Source: Parabacteroides sp. AM08-6 | GTDB taxonomy: Bacteria; Bacteroidota; Bacteroidia; Bacteroidales; Tannerellaceae | DNA: 55,010 nt | NCBI RefSeq assembly: GCF_003473295.1 | Contig: NZ_QRMP01000019.1 | Coordinates: 1-55,010, forward strand | Direction of reading: 5' to 3' | Shown here: positions 43,396 through 52,275 of the stretch, piece after piece | Layout of the letters: each line of letters starts with the position of its first letter | Numbering within the stretch: position 1 is the first letter of the stretch | Notes under the pieces: generated by a model | What the model was told of the DNA's origin: nothing | The model's database searches: none | What the model saw: only the letters and a program-made list of their open reading frames with translations | Program-made: the position numbers and the translations under genes

Positions 43396-45518
43396 TTCTT
43401 GATAGTATTAATGGGTTCATATTTAATCAAAAGGGAGGAACGAGGGTTTTCAATCTTAAGTATTAGTTTATTCATCAACTCTTTGCCTGACATATTACAG
43501 ACCTTATCAGTGTCCATATTTATCACTCTATATTGTTCTTTCGCATTTATTCCCCGTAGTTTAACGCTAATTTCATTCTTACTGGAGTCAGAACGCCTGA
43601 AAGCTACAATAATGCCACTGCCGTCCGATTGACGATGCAACTGATAAGCTATCCAAATATCGAGAGGAGTAATATCTTCTATTCCAGTCAACGGATAGTA
43701 GTCTTCATAATAATAGGGGCGTATTTCACTAAATTCTTTCAGACACTGTTGCATTTCTGGTATGGAAGCTTGAGTATTTGTCACTTTCCAGTTATAGATA
43801 AGAGCGGAACTCATACTCGAGCGAAAAGAATACGTATCCGTATTAAGACTACCCGTACCATGTATCGGTAAGAAAAATTCCAGCCCGTATGTCTGGCTCT
43901 GCAATCCATCCGTATCGTAATAATGATAGTAATCACTTCTCCACAGAGGTGCACTCCTTCCTGTCGTTTCCCAATCAATTCTTCGCCCGCCACTGGCACA
44001 ATTATCAATCAGAAGATTAGGGAAACGTTCCAGTAGATAATCCCAGAAACTATACAACCCTTCCACATAACGAATTTCTTTCATTCCGATACGTCCGGGT
44101 TTATCATTTGCTTCCCAATATTTAGCAGGTTCTATATTACAATCTTGCCGGTAATAGTCAATGCCATTTTCTTCAATCATATCGCCAATATATTCCGACA
44201 GCCATTTGCAAGCCTCCGGATTACCTAAATCAAACAAAAGCCAAGTATTATCTTCCCTGTTGTCATCTCCCAAAATAGGCTTCTCAAGCATCCATTCGGG
44301 AAACTCGACAGCCCATTGGGTTCCCCTAACTACACGTTCTGGTTCAAACCAAACCATAAACTTTGCTCCAACTTGATGTATCACATTGGCAACTGGTCGC
44401 AAACCTTTTGGGAAACGCAAAGTATCAACCGTCCAGTTTCCTGTTGTATTGGCCCATGATTTCCCGTGTTCAAAATCAGAAGCATCCGTATGCCAACCTG
44501 CATCCAACCAGAAAACTTCGGGTTTCAATCCAAACTGGATATATCTTTTCACCATTGCTATGGCATATTCACTAGTAATACAAGAATATTCTCCGCAAGG
44601 AGATGGATCTCGATAATTAAATCCGCTCGATAGTGGATATTCGGCCAATTTCCCGTTAATCTTTCTGCTATTATGTGCTAAAATAAAACGTCTGAACTGA
44701 TTATGTCCATCCATCCGGTCTTTCCCTTCCCAAAACATGAGGCTAATGCTTGGAGTACGAATACTTTCACCTGGATACAGAAACAAATTCATTCGTTCCA
44801 TGCCTGCCGTCAGAGCCACCGTATTTCTGTTTTCCGCACAGACGCTTGTCTGCCAAGTTCCAGTCCATCCGACACTCAAAACAACCCCTTGTCCTGCAGG
44901 TGATTCTATATTAAAGAACGGTAAATAATCACCTTGGGAAGAACGTCCTCCCTCCGGACTCATTTGTTTCCTTTCGCCAGTAATTAATTTGATAGAACGA
45001 GGATGAAAATCATATTTGGAAATATGACTTCCTTCCGAATAGTGGAGATTAAAATCTCCCTCCACCGGGTATTGTATAGAGATATTACATACATTTACAT
45101 CTTTTATCTCCAATGAATTTCCTGTACCTATGTTTGTAAAATGTAAAACCCATTCTACGCCACGATAATCAGGATATCCTTTTACGATACATTTCACGGA
45201 TAATCCGTTGGAAGGATTTGTATAGGTGACTATATATTTTATTACATCCGGCTCATCCACTGTTTGTTTTTCTGCCGAATATTCCCACTGTTTAATAAAA
45301 CTATCTGATTGTTTACCTCCATAAATAAAGGAAAAAGGAGGTATTTCCCCTTCGGCAAAATATCTTTCAATCCATTGTTCCACAGCAGGTAAGTGTTTGG
45401 TCATTTTTATAGAGGCTTGCCCCATCACACAAAAAGTATTTACATACATTAGCAATAATGACAGCAATATTTTGTAAGAATACACTATTCCTTTCGACTT
45501 GAATTGACTGTTATCCAT
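43392..45518 (-). CDS. GH36-like alpha-galactosidase
   Basis: This 708-residue exported enzyme has an N-terminal hydrophobic signal (ILLSLLLMYVNTFCVMGQ), an N-terminal beta-sandwich and a TIM barrel. VFWLDAGWH, VWFEPERV, the predicted nucleophile D459 in YYRQDCN and the acid/base D529 in PLWRSDY match GH36 layout. Its whole length aligns with the first 680 residues of the downstream protein, so the two arose by tandem duplication. Galactose specificity is inferred from the family. An exact -7 box (45568-45575) lies 49 bp upstream, so it may also be read apart from gmhA. Confidence 0.85.
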   Translation of the reverse strand: MDNSQFKSKGIVYSYKILLSLLLMYVNTFCVMGQASIKMTKHLPAVEQWIERYFAEGEIPPFSFIYGGKQSDSFIKQWEYSAEKQTVDEPDVIKYIVTYTNPSNGLSVKCIVKGYPDYRGVEWVLHFTNIGTGNSLEIKDVNVCNISIQYPVEGDFNLHYSEGSHISKYDFHPRSIKLITGERKQMSPEGGRSSQGDYLPFFNIESPAGQGVVLSVGWTGTWQTSVCAENRNTVALTAGMERMNLFLYPGESIRTPSISLMFWEGKDRMDGHNQFRRFILAHNSRKINGKLAEYPLSSGFNYRDPSPCGEYSCITSEYAIAMVKRYIQFGLKPEVFWLDAGWHTDASDFEHGKSWANTTGNWTVDTLRFPKGLRPVANVIHQVGAKFMVWFEPERVVRGTQWAVEFPEWMLEKPILGDDNREDNTWLLFDLGNPEACKWLSEYIGDMIEENGIDYYRQDCNIEPAKYWEANDKPGRIGMKEIRYVEGLYSFWDYLLERFPNLLIDNCASGGRRIDWETTGRSAPLWRSDYYHYYDTDGLQSQTYGLEFFLPIHGTGSLNTDTYSFRSSMSSALIYNWKVTNTQASIPEMQQCLKEFSEIRPYYYEDYYPLTGIEDITPLDIWIAYQLHRQSDGSGIIVAFRRSDSSKNEISVKLRGINAKEQYRVINMDTDKVCNMSGKELMNKLILKIENPRSSLLIKYEPINTIKK

Positions 45519-45567
45519 TACTATTATTTTTAAGTTACTATTATAAGAGCCAAGCTCCAGCTTTTTA

Positions 45568-45575
45568 CAAATATA
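45568..45575 (-). promoter_or_regulatory. Possible internal promoter before the GH36 genes
   Basis: The minus strand reads TATATTTG, an exact TAnnTTTG match, in the 66-bp gap between gmhA and the first GH36 gene. No -33 element is evident. Confidence 0.4.
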
Positions 45576-45584
45576 ATACTCATT

Positions 45585-46169
45585 TTAAGATTGACCGACT
45601 TTCAATAGCTCCTCAATAACCTGAATGAGAATATGAATTACTTTTATATGAATTTCCTGTATTCTATCAGAATGTGCCGCACTTGGAGCACAGATTGCCA
45701 CATCCGCATTTTTTGTTAATTCATTTTTCCCCTGAGAAGTAAGTGCTATCACAATCATCTCACTTTTATGAGCTTGTTCTGCCGCATCTATCATATTCTT
45801 TGAACGTCCGCTTGTACTTATAGCTAAGAGAATATCCCCTTGTTGCCCCACAGCTTCCACATAACGAGAAAAAATCTCATTAAAAGAAAAGTCATTACCT
45901 ACACAAGTCATATACGCAGCGTCATTAATAGCCAAAGCAGGAAACGGTTGCCGGTTATTACGATAACGCCCTGTCAGTTCTTCCGCAAAATGAGTGGCAT
46001 CACATAAAGAACCTCCATTGCCACAACTCAGAATCTTATGGCCTGTACGTAGTGCCTCAGCACATATAGAAGCCGCTCTATAAATAATTTCAATATTTGC
46101 ATCATCATTTATAAAAGTATCCAACATGGATTGGGCTTCTCTTAAACTATCGCGAATAATCTCTTTCAT
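45585..46169 (-). CDS. gmhA: Sedoheptulose-7-phosphate isomerase, GmhA type
   Basis: This 194-residue SIS-domain protein is strikingly like E. coli GmhA along its whole length: KILSCGNGGSLCDATHFAEE, then LTGRYR, VGNDFSFNEIFSRYVEAVG, ISTSGRSKNMIDA and SDRIQEIHIKVIHILIQ. The catalytic glutamate (E64, E. coli E65) and histidine (H174, E. coli H180) are conserved. GmhA interconverts sedoheptulose 7-phosphate and D-glycero-D-manno-heptose 7-phosphate, normally for LPS heptose synthesis. Here it sits 18 bp after a ROK kinase in a glycosidase operon, with no gmhB or hldE nearby, so a catabolic role (heptose 7-phosphate to sedoheptulose 7-phosphate) is plausible but unproven. Confidence 0.88.
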   Translation of the reverse strand: MKEIIRDSLREAQSMLDTFINDDANIEIIYRAASICAEALRTGHKILSCGNGGSLCDATHFAEELTGRYRNNRQPFPALAINDAAYMTCVGNDFSFNEIFSRYVEAVGQQGDILLAISTSGRSKNMIDAAEQAHKSEMIVIALTSQGKNELTKNADVAICAPSAAHSDRIQEIHIKVIHILIQVIEELLKVGQS

Positions 46170-46187
46170 GGTATTACAATTTATCTG

Positions 46188-47156
46188 TCAAGCCGCAGCA
46201 ATTGAAAGAGCTGCATAATCTCCGATATTCTCTCCCAAAGCTGCTGGTTTTACAACACACACTTTATTTGCATTCGATAAGGCTTCTTCATCAATGATTT
46301 TTTGCATGACAGCTTCCATCATATCCTTATTGCGGGAATAAATACCTCCAACTACTATCACCTCCGGATTCAAGATATCAATCACAACGGATAACCCTTT
46401 TCCCAGATAAACAGCGGAAGTCTCATAAATGCTTTGAGCCAGTTTATCTCCTCTGATTGCCGCTTCCGCAACTTTTTGGGCCGTCACCTGTTCCAAATCC
46501 TGTAAAGTACACCAAGAAACCTTTTCTCCTTTCTGAAACTTTTCCAGAAGGAACATTTTTGCCAATTGGGCAATTCCTCCTCCACTGACAAAACCTTCCA
46601 GTGAGCCTTTCTTCCCGTAGCCGACCGGACCATATTCGGCCATACGGATATGCCCCAGTTCGCCGGCATTATCATTTGTTCCGGAATAAAGAGCACCATT
46701 TAATATTAATCCTGCGCCTAAGCCGGTCCCAAATGTCAGAAAGACCATATTTTTCGTTCCCTTTCCTGCCCCGAACTTCCATTCTGCCAACGCACAAGCG
46801 TTCGCATCATTCTGAAGTTTGGCTTTTATCCCAATCCGCCTCTCGACAATAGACACAATCGGAATATTATCCCAACCCGGCAAATTAGGTGGAGATAAAA
46901 TAACGCCTTCGGAACTATTAAGAGGCCCACCACATGAAATCCCGATAGCATCTGTATTTGAGGATGTAAGCCCGTAAAGCCTCATCATCTCCTCAATTCC
47001 AGCTAAAATATGCTCGATAGTATCATCAACATTCGTTGTTTCAAACTTTTTCTTATCGACAAGAGTCAGATTATCACCCTCCTGAATACCATAAATAATA
47101 GCACATTTGGTTCCTCCAATGTCAATTCCCAACAAATTTCTTTTTATCTCCATCAT
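46188..47156 (-). CDS. ROK-family sugar kinase lacking the zinc cysteines
   Basis: This 322-residue kinase has the ROK phosphate-binding LGIDIGGTKC (9-18), catalytic D117 in QNDANACALAE, GTGLGAGLILNG (143-154) and the E166-H169 motif GELGH. The CxCGxxGC zinc-binding motif of most ROK kinases is replaced by GYGKKGSLEGF (179-189), so no zinc site is expected; this occurs in some ROK subgroups. It should phosphorylate a hexose or heptose released by the neighbouring glycosidases. It overlaps the GH2 gene by 4 bp (ATGA) and lies 18 bp before gmhA, so the kinase and isomerase are made together. Confidence 0.88.
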   Translation of the reverse strand: MMEIKRNLLGIDIGGTKCAIIYGIQEGDNLTLVDKKKFETTNVDDTIEHILAGIEEMMRLYGLTSSNTDAIGISCGGPLNSSEGVILSPPNLPGWDNIPIVSIVERRIGIKAKLQNDANACALAEWKFGAGKGTKNMVFLTFGTGLGAGLILNGALYSGTNDNAGELGHIRMAEYGPVGYGKKGSLEGFVSGGGIAQLAKMFLLEKFQKGEKVSWCTLQDLEQVTAQKVAEAAIRGDKLAQSIYETSAVYLGKGLSVVIDILNPEVIVVGGIYSRNKDMMEAVMQKIIDEEALSNANKVCVVKPAALGENIGDYAALSIAAA

Positions 47157-49555
47157 TTTACAGTGTATAAATTTGTTTTTTGTAATAACCGCTTATATTC
47201 CGCTAATTTAAAGGGAGCTTTACCATATAAATAATGATTGGAAAACTCTTGATTTCCCACTTTATAGCGGATTAACCAAATACCTTGTCTCTTTTGCCCG
47301 GGTAATGACGAAATTTGTACTTTGCCATTAGCCGGTACATAAAACTGACCTTCAAAGACCTGCTTACCCGATGCCACATCCGTTACCGTCACTTCCCCTT
47401 CACTGTCATGCCGGGTATCATTTACCGCAACAAGCAGATGGTTATCCCCTTTAGTATCGTTAATTAAGATACAAACATTCTTCTGAACATTCCTGATGTA
47501 ATAATAAGCCATCTTCTTCGAATTATAATAATCCACTATCGCATCAGAAATTAACGGCCATCCATCCCGCAAATTCCACCAAATAATTCCGGTTTTATTG
47601 TGTTTATTTCCACGCCACATTTCAATGAAGTACTTCATGGCTTCCGCTTGTACGGATTGTGAAGCAAAAATAAAATCTTCCAATTTTGAAGGCACTTCGC
47701 CAAATAATAGACGGACTTGATTAATCATCAAATTGTTGCGATCAAATGTCTTTCCCCATACCGGAAAACGTCTGACAGATTTAGTCACCCACTCTTCATT
47801 CCATTCATGCTCCTTTATCCAAGGATATACGCAATCTTTTGTCATCATCTTTTTCAGGCTTTCCAGATTGGGACAGCCATGATAACCTATTTCACTGACA
47901 AAGGTACATTGAGCATCTATATAAAACGGGTCTTTATAATACCCTCGGGGTCCCCAAAGATGATTCTCCGGCCAATATTTTTCATCACAACCTTTTTGGT
48001 AGACAGCCTCACTGATATAAGGAGAACTGGGGAGATAAGGTCTTGTCGGGTCAAACTCATAAAGAACAGAAGGAATAACTTTACGGGTTACAACATCACG
48101 ATTCGGATCCAGATTGAAAGGCAATAAAGACCAACGCAAAGCGATATCATCCTCATTATTACCAGACCATAAAACAAGAGACGGATGACTACGTAACTTG
48201 CAGACAATCGATATCACTTCTTTTTCTATATTCTGGGTAAATGTAGAACGTTGCGGATAAAAAGTACATCCCATTACAAAATCTTGCCAAATCAAAATAC
48301 CATTCTCATCACACAAATCAAAGAAATGATGATCTTCATAAACACTTCCTCCCCAACATCGAATCATATTGCAATTTAAATCGACAGCCATATCAATCGC
48401 GTTATCCACCAACGAATTATCACGACTGTGCAAAGCATCCAGTGGAACCCAGTTTGTTCCACGAATAAATATGCGTTCACCATTTACGATAAAACAGAAC
48501 TTCCCGGGATTATCCGGCAGATTAATGTCTGTCCTCTCCAACTGTACAGTTCTTAAACCGATACGCTTGGTATCAGTCGACAAAACAAAACCATCTTCAT
48601 CCACTAATTCTACTTTCGCTTCATATAATGCAGATTCACCATATCCTCTCGGCCACCATAAATCTGCATTTTTCAGTTCCATAACATAACGGAACGCAGG
48701 AGAAACAACGACAGTGCTTCCCTTATACGCTTCTTTTCCATTGCGGCTTAATGTATATATAGCTTTCACTTTGTCGAATTTCTCAAAAGGAAGTTTCAGC
48801 TGAGCATCAATATATAAACGGACATCACGTGTTGCCGTATCCAGAGCGGCTACCATATAATGCACATCTTTGAACCGGGCTTGTTCCAATATCTGTAATT
48901 CAACATCACGCCATAAACCGGCACTAACCAACCGGGGTAATATATCCCATCCATACATATGGGGAGCTTTGCGGATAAAGGTCGACTCTTCCGATGGGAA
49001 ATTGCCAATACTAAAAGAACCCAGAAAATAATTCTGTCCTTCCAGTACTGCCGAACGGATAATCACTTGCAACAGATTGTCCTCCCCCGGCTTAATTTCG
49101 TTTGTAACATCAAAAGCATGTTCTATCAACATATTTTCCGGTGAACCGACATGCTTTCCATTCAACCAAATGTCAGCCAGGCAATCAATCCCTCCAAAGG
49201 AAAGCTGATAGCGTTGCCTTTTTTCTATTTTCGGAGCAACAAACGATTTCGAATAGCACCATTGATATTCTTCCCATTTGCGTAAATCATTTACGTTATT
49301 CCCTATCATCGGGTCTTCTATCAAACCTGCAGACAGCAAGTCTAATTCAACATTTCCAGGGACAGTCGCCTCAATTGTATTTATCGTAGCGTCTTTCATT
49401 TCCTCAGGAGCAACAATCGGTTGTTCCGGCTGTCTCCAATAAGACAAATTCCATTTTCCATTCAAAGATATCGTACTATTATCAGATGCAGAAAAGGTCT
49501 CCATACTTATGAAAGAGAGAAACATTACTAAGATGCATACATTTAGTTTATTCAT
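47153..49555 (-). CDS. Secreted GH2 glycosidase, beta-mannosidase-like
   Basis: This 800-residue exported enzyme has a signal peptide (LNVCILVMFLSFISMETFSA), the GH2 N-terminal sugar-binding domain (about 30-220), an immunoglobulin-like domain (about 225-340) and a TIM barrel (about 345-700). The predicted acid/base is E468 in LWSGNNEDD and the nucleophile is E555 in FVSEIGYHG. The IRGTNWVPLDAL and RCWGGSVYEDHHFFDLCDENG segments and WSGNNE, rather than the WSxGNE of beta-galactosidases, match beta-mannosidase-type GH2 enzymes. It lies 20 bp after GH78 and overlaps the ROK kinase gene, so it is in the same operon. Confidence 0.9.
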   Translation of the reverse strand: MNKLNVCILVMFLSFISMETFSASDNSTISLNGKWNLSYWRQPEQPIVAPEEMKDATINTIEATVPGNVELDLLSAGLIEDPMIGNNVNDLRKWEEYQWCYSKSFVAPKIEKRQRYQLSFGGIDCLADIWLNGKHVGSPENMLIEHAFDVTNEIKPGEDNLLQVIIRSAVLEGQNYFLGSFSIGNFPSEESTFIRKAPHMYGWDILPRLVSAGLWRDVELQILEQARFKDVHYMVAALDTATRDVRLYIDAQLKLPFEKFDKVKAIYTLSRNGKEAYKGSTVVVSPAFRYVMELKNADLWWPRGYGESALYEAKVELVDEDGFVLSTDTKRIGLRTVQLERTDINLPDNPGKFCFIVNGERIFIRGTNWVPLDALHSRDNSLVDNAIDMAVDLNCNMIRCWGGSVYEDHHFFDLCDENGILIWQDFVMGCTFYPQRSTFTQNIEKEVISIVCKLRSHPSLVLWSGNNEDDIALRWSLLPFNLDPNRDVVTRKVIPSVLYEFDPTRPYLPSSPYISEAVYQKGCDEKYWPENHLWGPRGYYKDPFYIDAQCTFVSEIGYHGCPNLESLKKMMTKDCVYPWIKEHEWNEEWVTKSVRRFPVWGKTFDRNNLMINQVRLLFGEVPSKLEDFIFASQSVQAEAMKYFIEMWRGNKHNKTGIIWWNLRDGWPLISDAIVDYYNSKKMAYYYIRNVQKNVCILINDTKGDNHLLVAVNDTRHDSEGEVTVTDVASGKQVFEGQFYVPANGKVQISSLPGQKRQGIWLIRYKVGNQEFSNHYLYGKAPFKLAEYKRLLQKTNLYTVK

Positions 49556-49575
49556 GTCATTCCTTTTTAATAATA

Positions 49576-52233
49576 TTATTCATTTAAGAATTTCAATCGA
49601 TGTTCGCCAGACGCCAACTCAATTTTCTTCTCACCCACTTCCACCGTAGCCGTGCAATTAACAGGGATTGTTACATTCAATAAAACCTCATTCCCTGAAC
49701 GTTTCCATTCGGAACGTATCAGTCCTTTTATGGAATGATATTCAGCTTTCACCCAATCCAAGCCTTTTACAAAATGCGGTTGAATCAAAATATGTTTAAA
49801 ACCAGGTCTTTGTTCATCATAATTAATACCGGCTAAAGCATTATACATCCAGGCATCAATATCTCCAAGAAAAACATGATTCAGGGACGCATCTTTAAAA
49901 GAAGGCGAAAGTTTCCATGTCTCCGCCAAAGTCGTCAACCCTCTTTTTATCCAATTTCCCCAAGATGGAGAATCCTCTTGTATAGCCAGTTCATAAGCTT
50001 GATCCGCATGGCCATATTTAGTAAGCATGCGCAATACTGTTTTACTGCCCAACATTCCGAAATCCAAATGATTCTGATTATTCTTTAACAGAATACTCAG
50101 GTTATCAGCCACTTTCTGCTCGTATTCAGCCGGAACTATTCCCAAGTATAAAGCTACACCTTGTGCAGCTTGCGAACCATTAGCATACAATCCTTTTTCC
50201 GCATCAAAATAATGGTTGTTGATAAATGCTTTAAGCGCTTCTGCCTTTTTGCCATAAGCTGCGCCGTCTTTTCCTAATAACCGGGCAAACCGTGACATAT
50301 ATAAATTGTCTAGATAATAATAACAAGTAGTTGTATAATCTGTCGGAGTTTGAGTATCATAGAATACCCAGTCACCAATACCATAGGTCACTGTTCCGTC
50401 TGCATCCTCGCGCGCAGCCAGATAAGCAAGATACTTTTCGCATACAGGCCATATCGTTTCAATGCTTTTTGTGTCACCATAATAATTGTAGATAGCCATC
50501 GGAATAATAAACATTGCAGCATCCCACACAGGACCTATCCAATCATCATATCCCCAACCCGAACTCGGAATAATTCCAGAAATCCGTCCTTCGGCTGTTT
50601 GATTATCTACAAAATCATTAATCCATTTCTCATAAAATGTTATTCCATTATAATTAAGCAATCCCAAATCCATACTAATATGAGCATCGGCTGTCCAGCC
50701 ATTTTTCTCACGCTGCGGACAATCAGTCGGAATACTCATCAGGTTGGATAAATAAGACTGATTAGTCGCTTTCCATATTGTATTAAGCAAATCGTTTGAA
50801 CAACTAAACCGGCCGACCGGTTTCACCGCTGTATGAATAAAGATGGCTTTCAAACTTTCCTGTGTCAATTGGATTGGGCGATCCGCTTTTACCTCCACAT
50901 ATTGAAATCCATGATAAGTAAAATCAGGGATAAATTCCTCTTCGCCACCATTCAAAATATAAGTATCCGTCTGAAAAGCCATATCCGGCAGAGGCTTATA
51001 ATAAATGTCTATGTTGCCCATTTCAATATTTCCATCAGCTTTCTGTATTTCTGCATGTCTCAATGTCACTTTCGTACCTTTTTCACCCTTGATGGAAAGA
51101 CGGCAAAAACCACTCATATTAATACCAAAATTATATACATACACACTGTCTCCAATATTTTTCATCGAAGTAGCGCTTATTTCACGTTCCGTCTCAATTG
51201 CCGGCATTACCTGCGACGTCAATAAGGAAGAAGGAGCATCAACCTGTATTGCATTATTCCAGGACGAATCATCAAAGCCGGGTTTTTCCCATCCTTTAGC
51301 TTCCAAGCGGGCATCATACATATCCCCACCATATATATTATTCTGTACATACGGTCCTGTTGTCGTCTTCCAAGTATCATCCGAGTTTATAATTTGGGAA
51401 CTCCCGTCGGCATATTTAATCTGTAATTCACAAATCATCCTTGCCCGATTACGCCAGCGAGCTTTTTCAAAATCCCAAGTTGCAACAGAGGCTATTTCAT
51501 TATAAAATCCATTACCCAATACGGCAGAAATAACATTCTCTCCTGATTCCAACAAAGAGATGACGTCGAACACACTATATAAATTTCTTTTGTCATAATG
51601 CGTATATCCCGGATTCAATACAGAGGCAGACACCGGACGTCCATTTATACTCATTTTACAATAGGCTGCAGCACTTACATACAGTCTTGCCTGCTGGATT
51701 TTACTGTCATTCACAACAAATGATTTACGCAACATCGGGGCAGGATTGAAATCCTTGTCATGATTATCCGTAATCCAGACTCCATTCCATTCGGACTGGT
51801 CCATTTTAGCCGTTTCAAAACTATCAATGGGAGAAACTATCGTATTTCCACTCTTATCGGAAACCGTTACCTGCCAATAATATTTAGTATGAGAGGCTAA
51901 TTTATCCGTCCCGATATATCTCCCGATAGGTTCCTCAGACTTGATTACTCCGGAATCCCAGATAAACCGGCCATTACCCGCAGATTGATTATTCAGAAGA
52001 TACTTATCGACAGCTATACGCAGGCGATATTCCCCCTGTTCAAATTTATCATCCAAAGAAGAATAGTTCCAAACAAATCGCGGATTCGGAGTATCTATAC
52101 AAATAGGATGTTCCGAATATTCGCAAAACATCTCGGCTACCTCAACTTTATTGTTTTTACATGCACAAAACAATATTGCTTCTAAAGCCAGGAGAGCATA
52201 AAATCTACAATTCATTTTCTTCATCATACACAT
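49576..52233 (-). CDS. Lipoprotein alpha-L-rhamnosidase, GH78
   Basis: This 885-residue enzyme should remove alpha-L-rhamnose from a glycan on the cell surface or in the periplasm. It has a lipobox FCAC (C25). Beta-sandwich domains fill residues about 30-470 (EWNGVWITD, YTHYDKRNLYSVFDV), and the (alpha/alpha)6 barrel about 475-790 follows. DCPQREKNGWTADAH (504-518) is the GH78 signature with the general acid E509. ATGs at codons 1, 3 and 4 are all possible starts; the ATG at 52224 gives MKKMNCRFYAL. A predicted LacI operator lies 11 bp upstream of the first ATG. It is the first structural gene of the locus. Confidence 0.92.
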   Translation of the reverse strand: MCMMKKMNCRFYALLALEAILFCACKNNKVEVAEMFCEYSEHPICIDTPNPRFVWNYSSLDDKFEQGEYRLRIAVDKYLLNNQSAGNGRFIWDSGVIKSEEPIGRYIGTDKLASHTKYYWQVTVSDKSGNTIVSPIDSFETAKMDQSEWNGVWITDNHDKDFNPAPMLRKSFVVNDSKIQQARLYVSAAAYCKMSINGRPVSASVLNPGYTHYDKRNLYSVFDVISLLESGENVISAVLGNGFYNEIASVATWDFEKARWRNRARMICELQIKYADGSSQIINSDDTWKTTTGPYVQNNIYGGDMYDARLEAKGWEKPGFDDSSWNNAIQVDAPSSLLTSQVMPAIETEREISATSMKNIGDSVYVYNFGINMSGFCRLSIKGEKGTKVTLRHAEIQKADGNIEMGNIDIYYKPLPDMAFQTDTYILNGGEEEFIPDFTYHGFQYVEVKADRPIQLTQESLKAIFIHTAVKPVGRFSCSNDLLNTIWKATNQSYLSNLMSIPTDCPQREKNGWTADAHISMDLGLLNYNGITFYEKWINDFVDNQTAEGRISGIIPSSGWGYDDWIGPVWDAAMFIIPMAIYNYYGDTKSIETIWPVCEKYLAYLAAREDADGTVTYGIGDWVFYDTQTPTDYTTTCYYYLDNLYMSRFARLLGKDGAAYGKKAEALKAFINNHYFDAEKGLYANGSQAAQGVALYLGIVPAEYEQKVADNLSILLKNNQNHLDFGMLGSKTVLRMLTKYGHADQAYELAIQEDSPSWGNWIKRGLTTLAETWKLSPSFKDASLNHVFLGDIDAWMYNALAGINYDEQRPGFKHILIQPHFVKGLDWVKAEYHSIKGLIRSEWKRSGNEVLLNVTIPVNCTATVEVGEKKIELASGEHRLKFLNE

Positions 52234-52243
52234 ACGACAATCT

Positions 52244-52257
52244 ACTTAACCGATTAA
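52244..52257. promoter_or_regulatory. Predicted LacI operator upstream of GH78
   Basis: ACTTAACCGATTAA, with the near-palindromic core TTAACCGATTAA (52246-52257), is the exact reverse complement of the copy in front of lacI (53302-53315). It lies in the 42-bp gap between lacI and GH78. Confidence 0.65.
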
Positions 52258-52275
52258 ACTATTCATTAAAAAATA

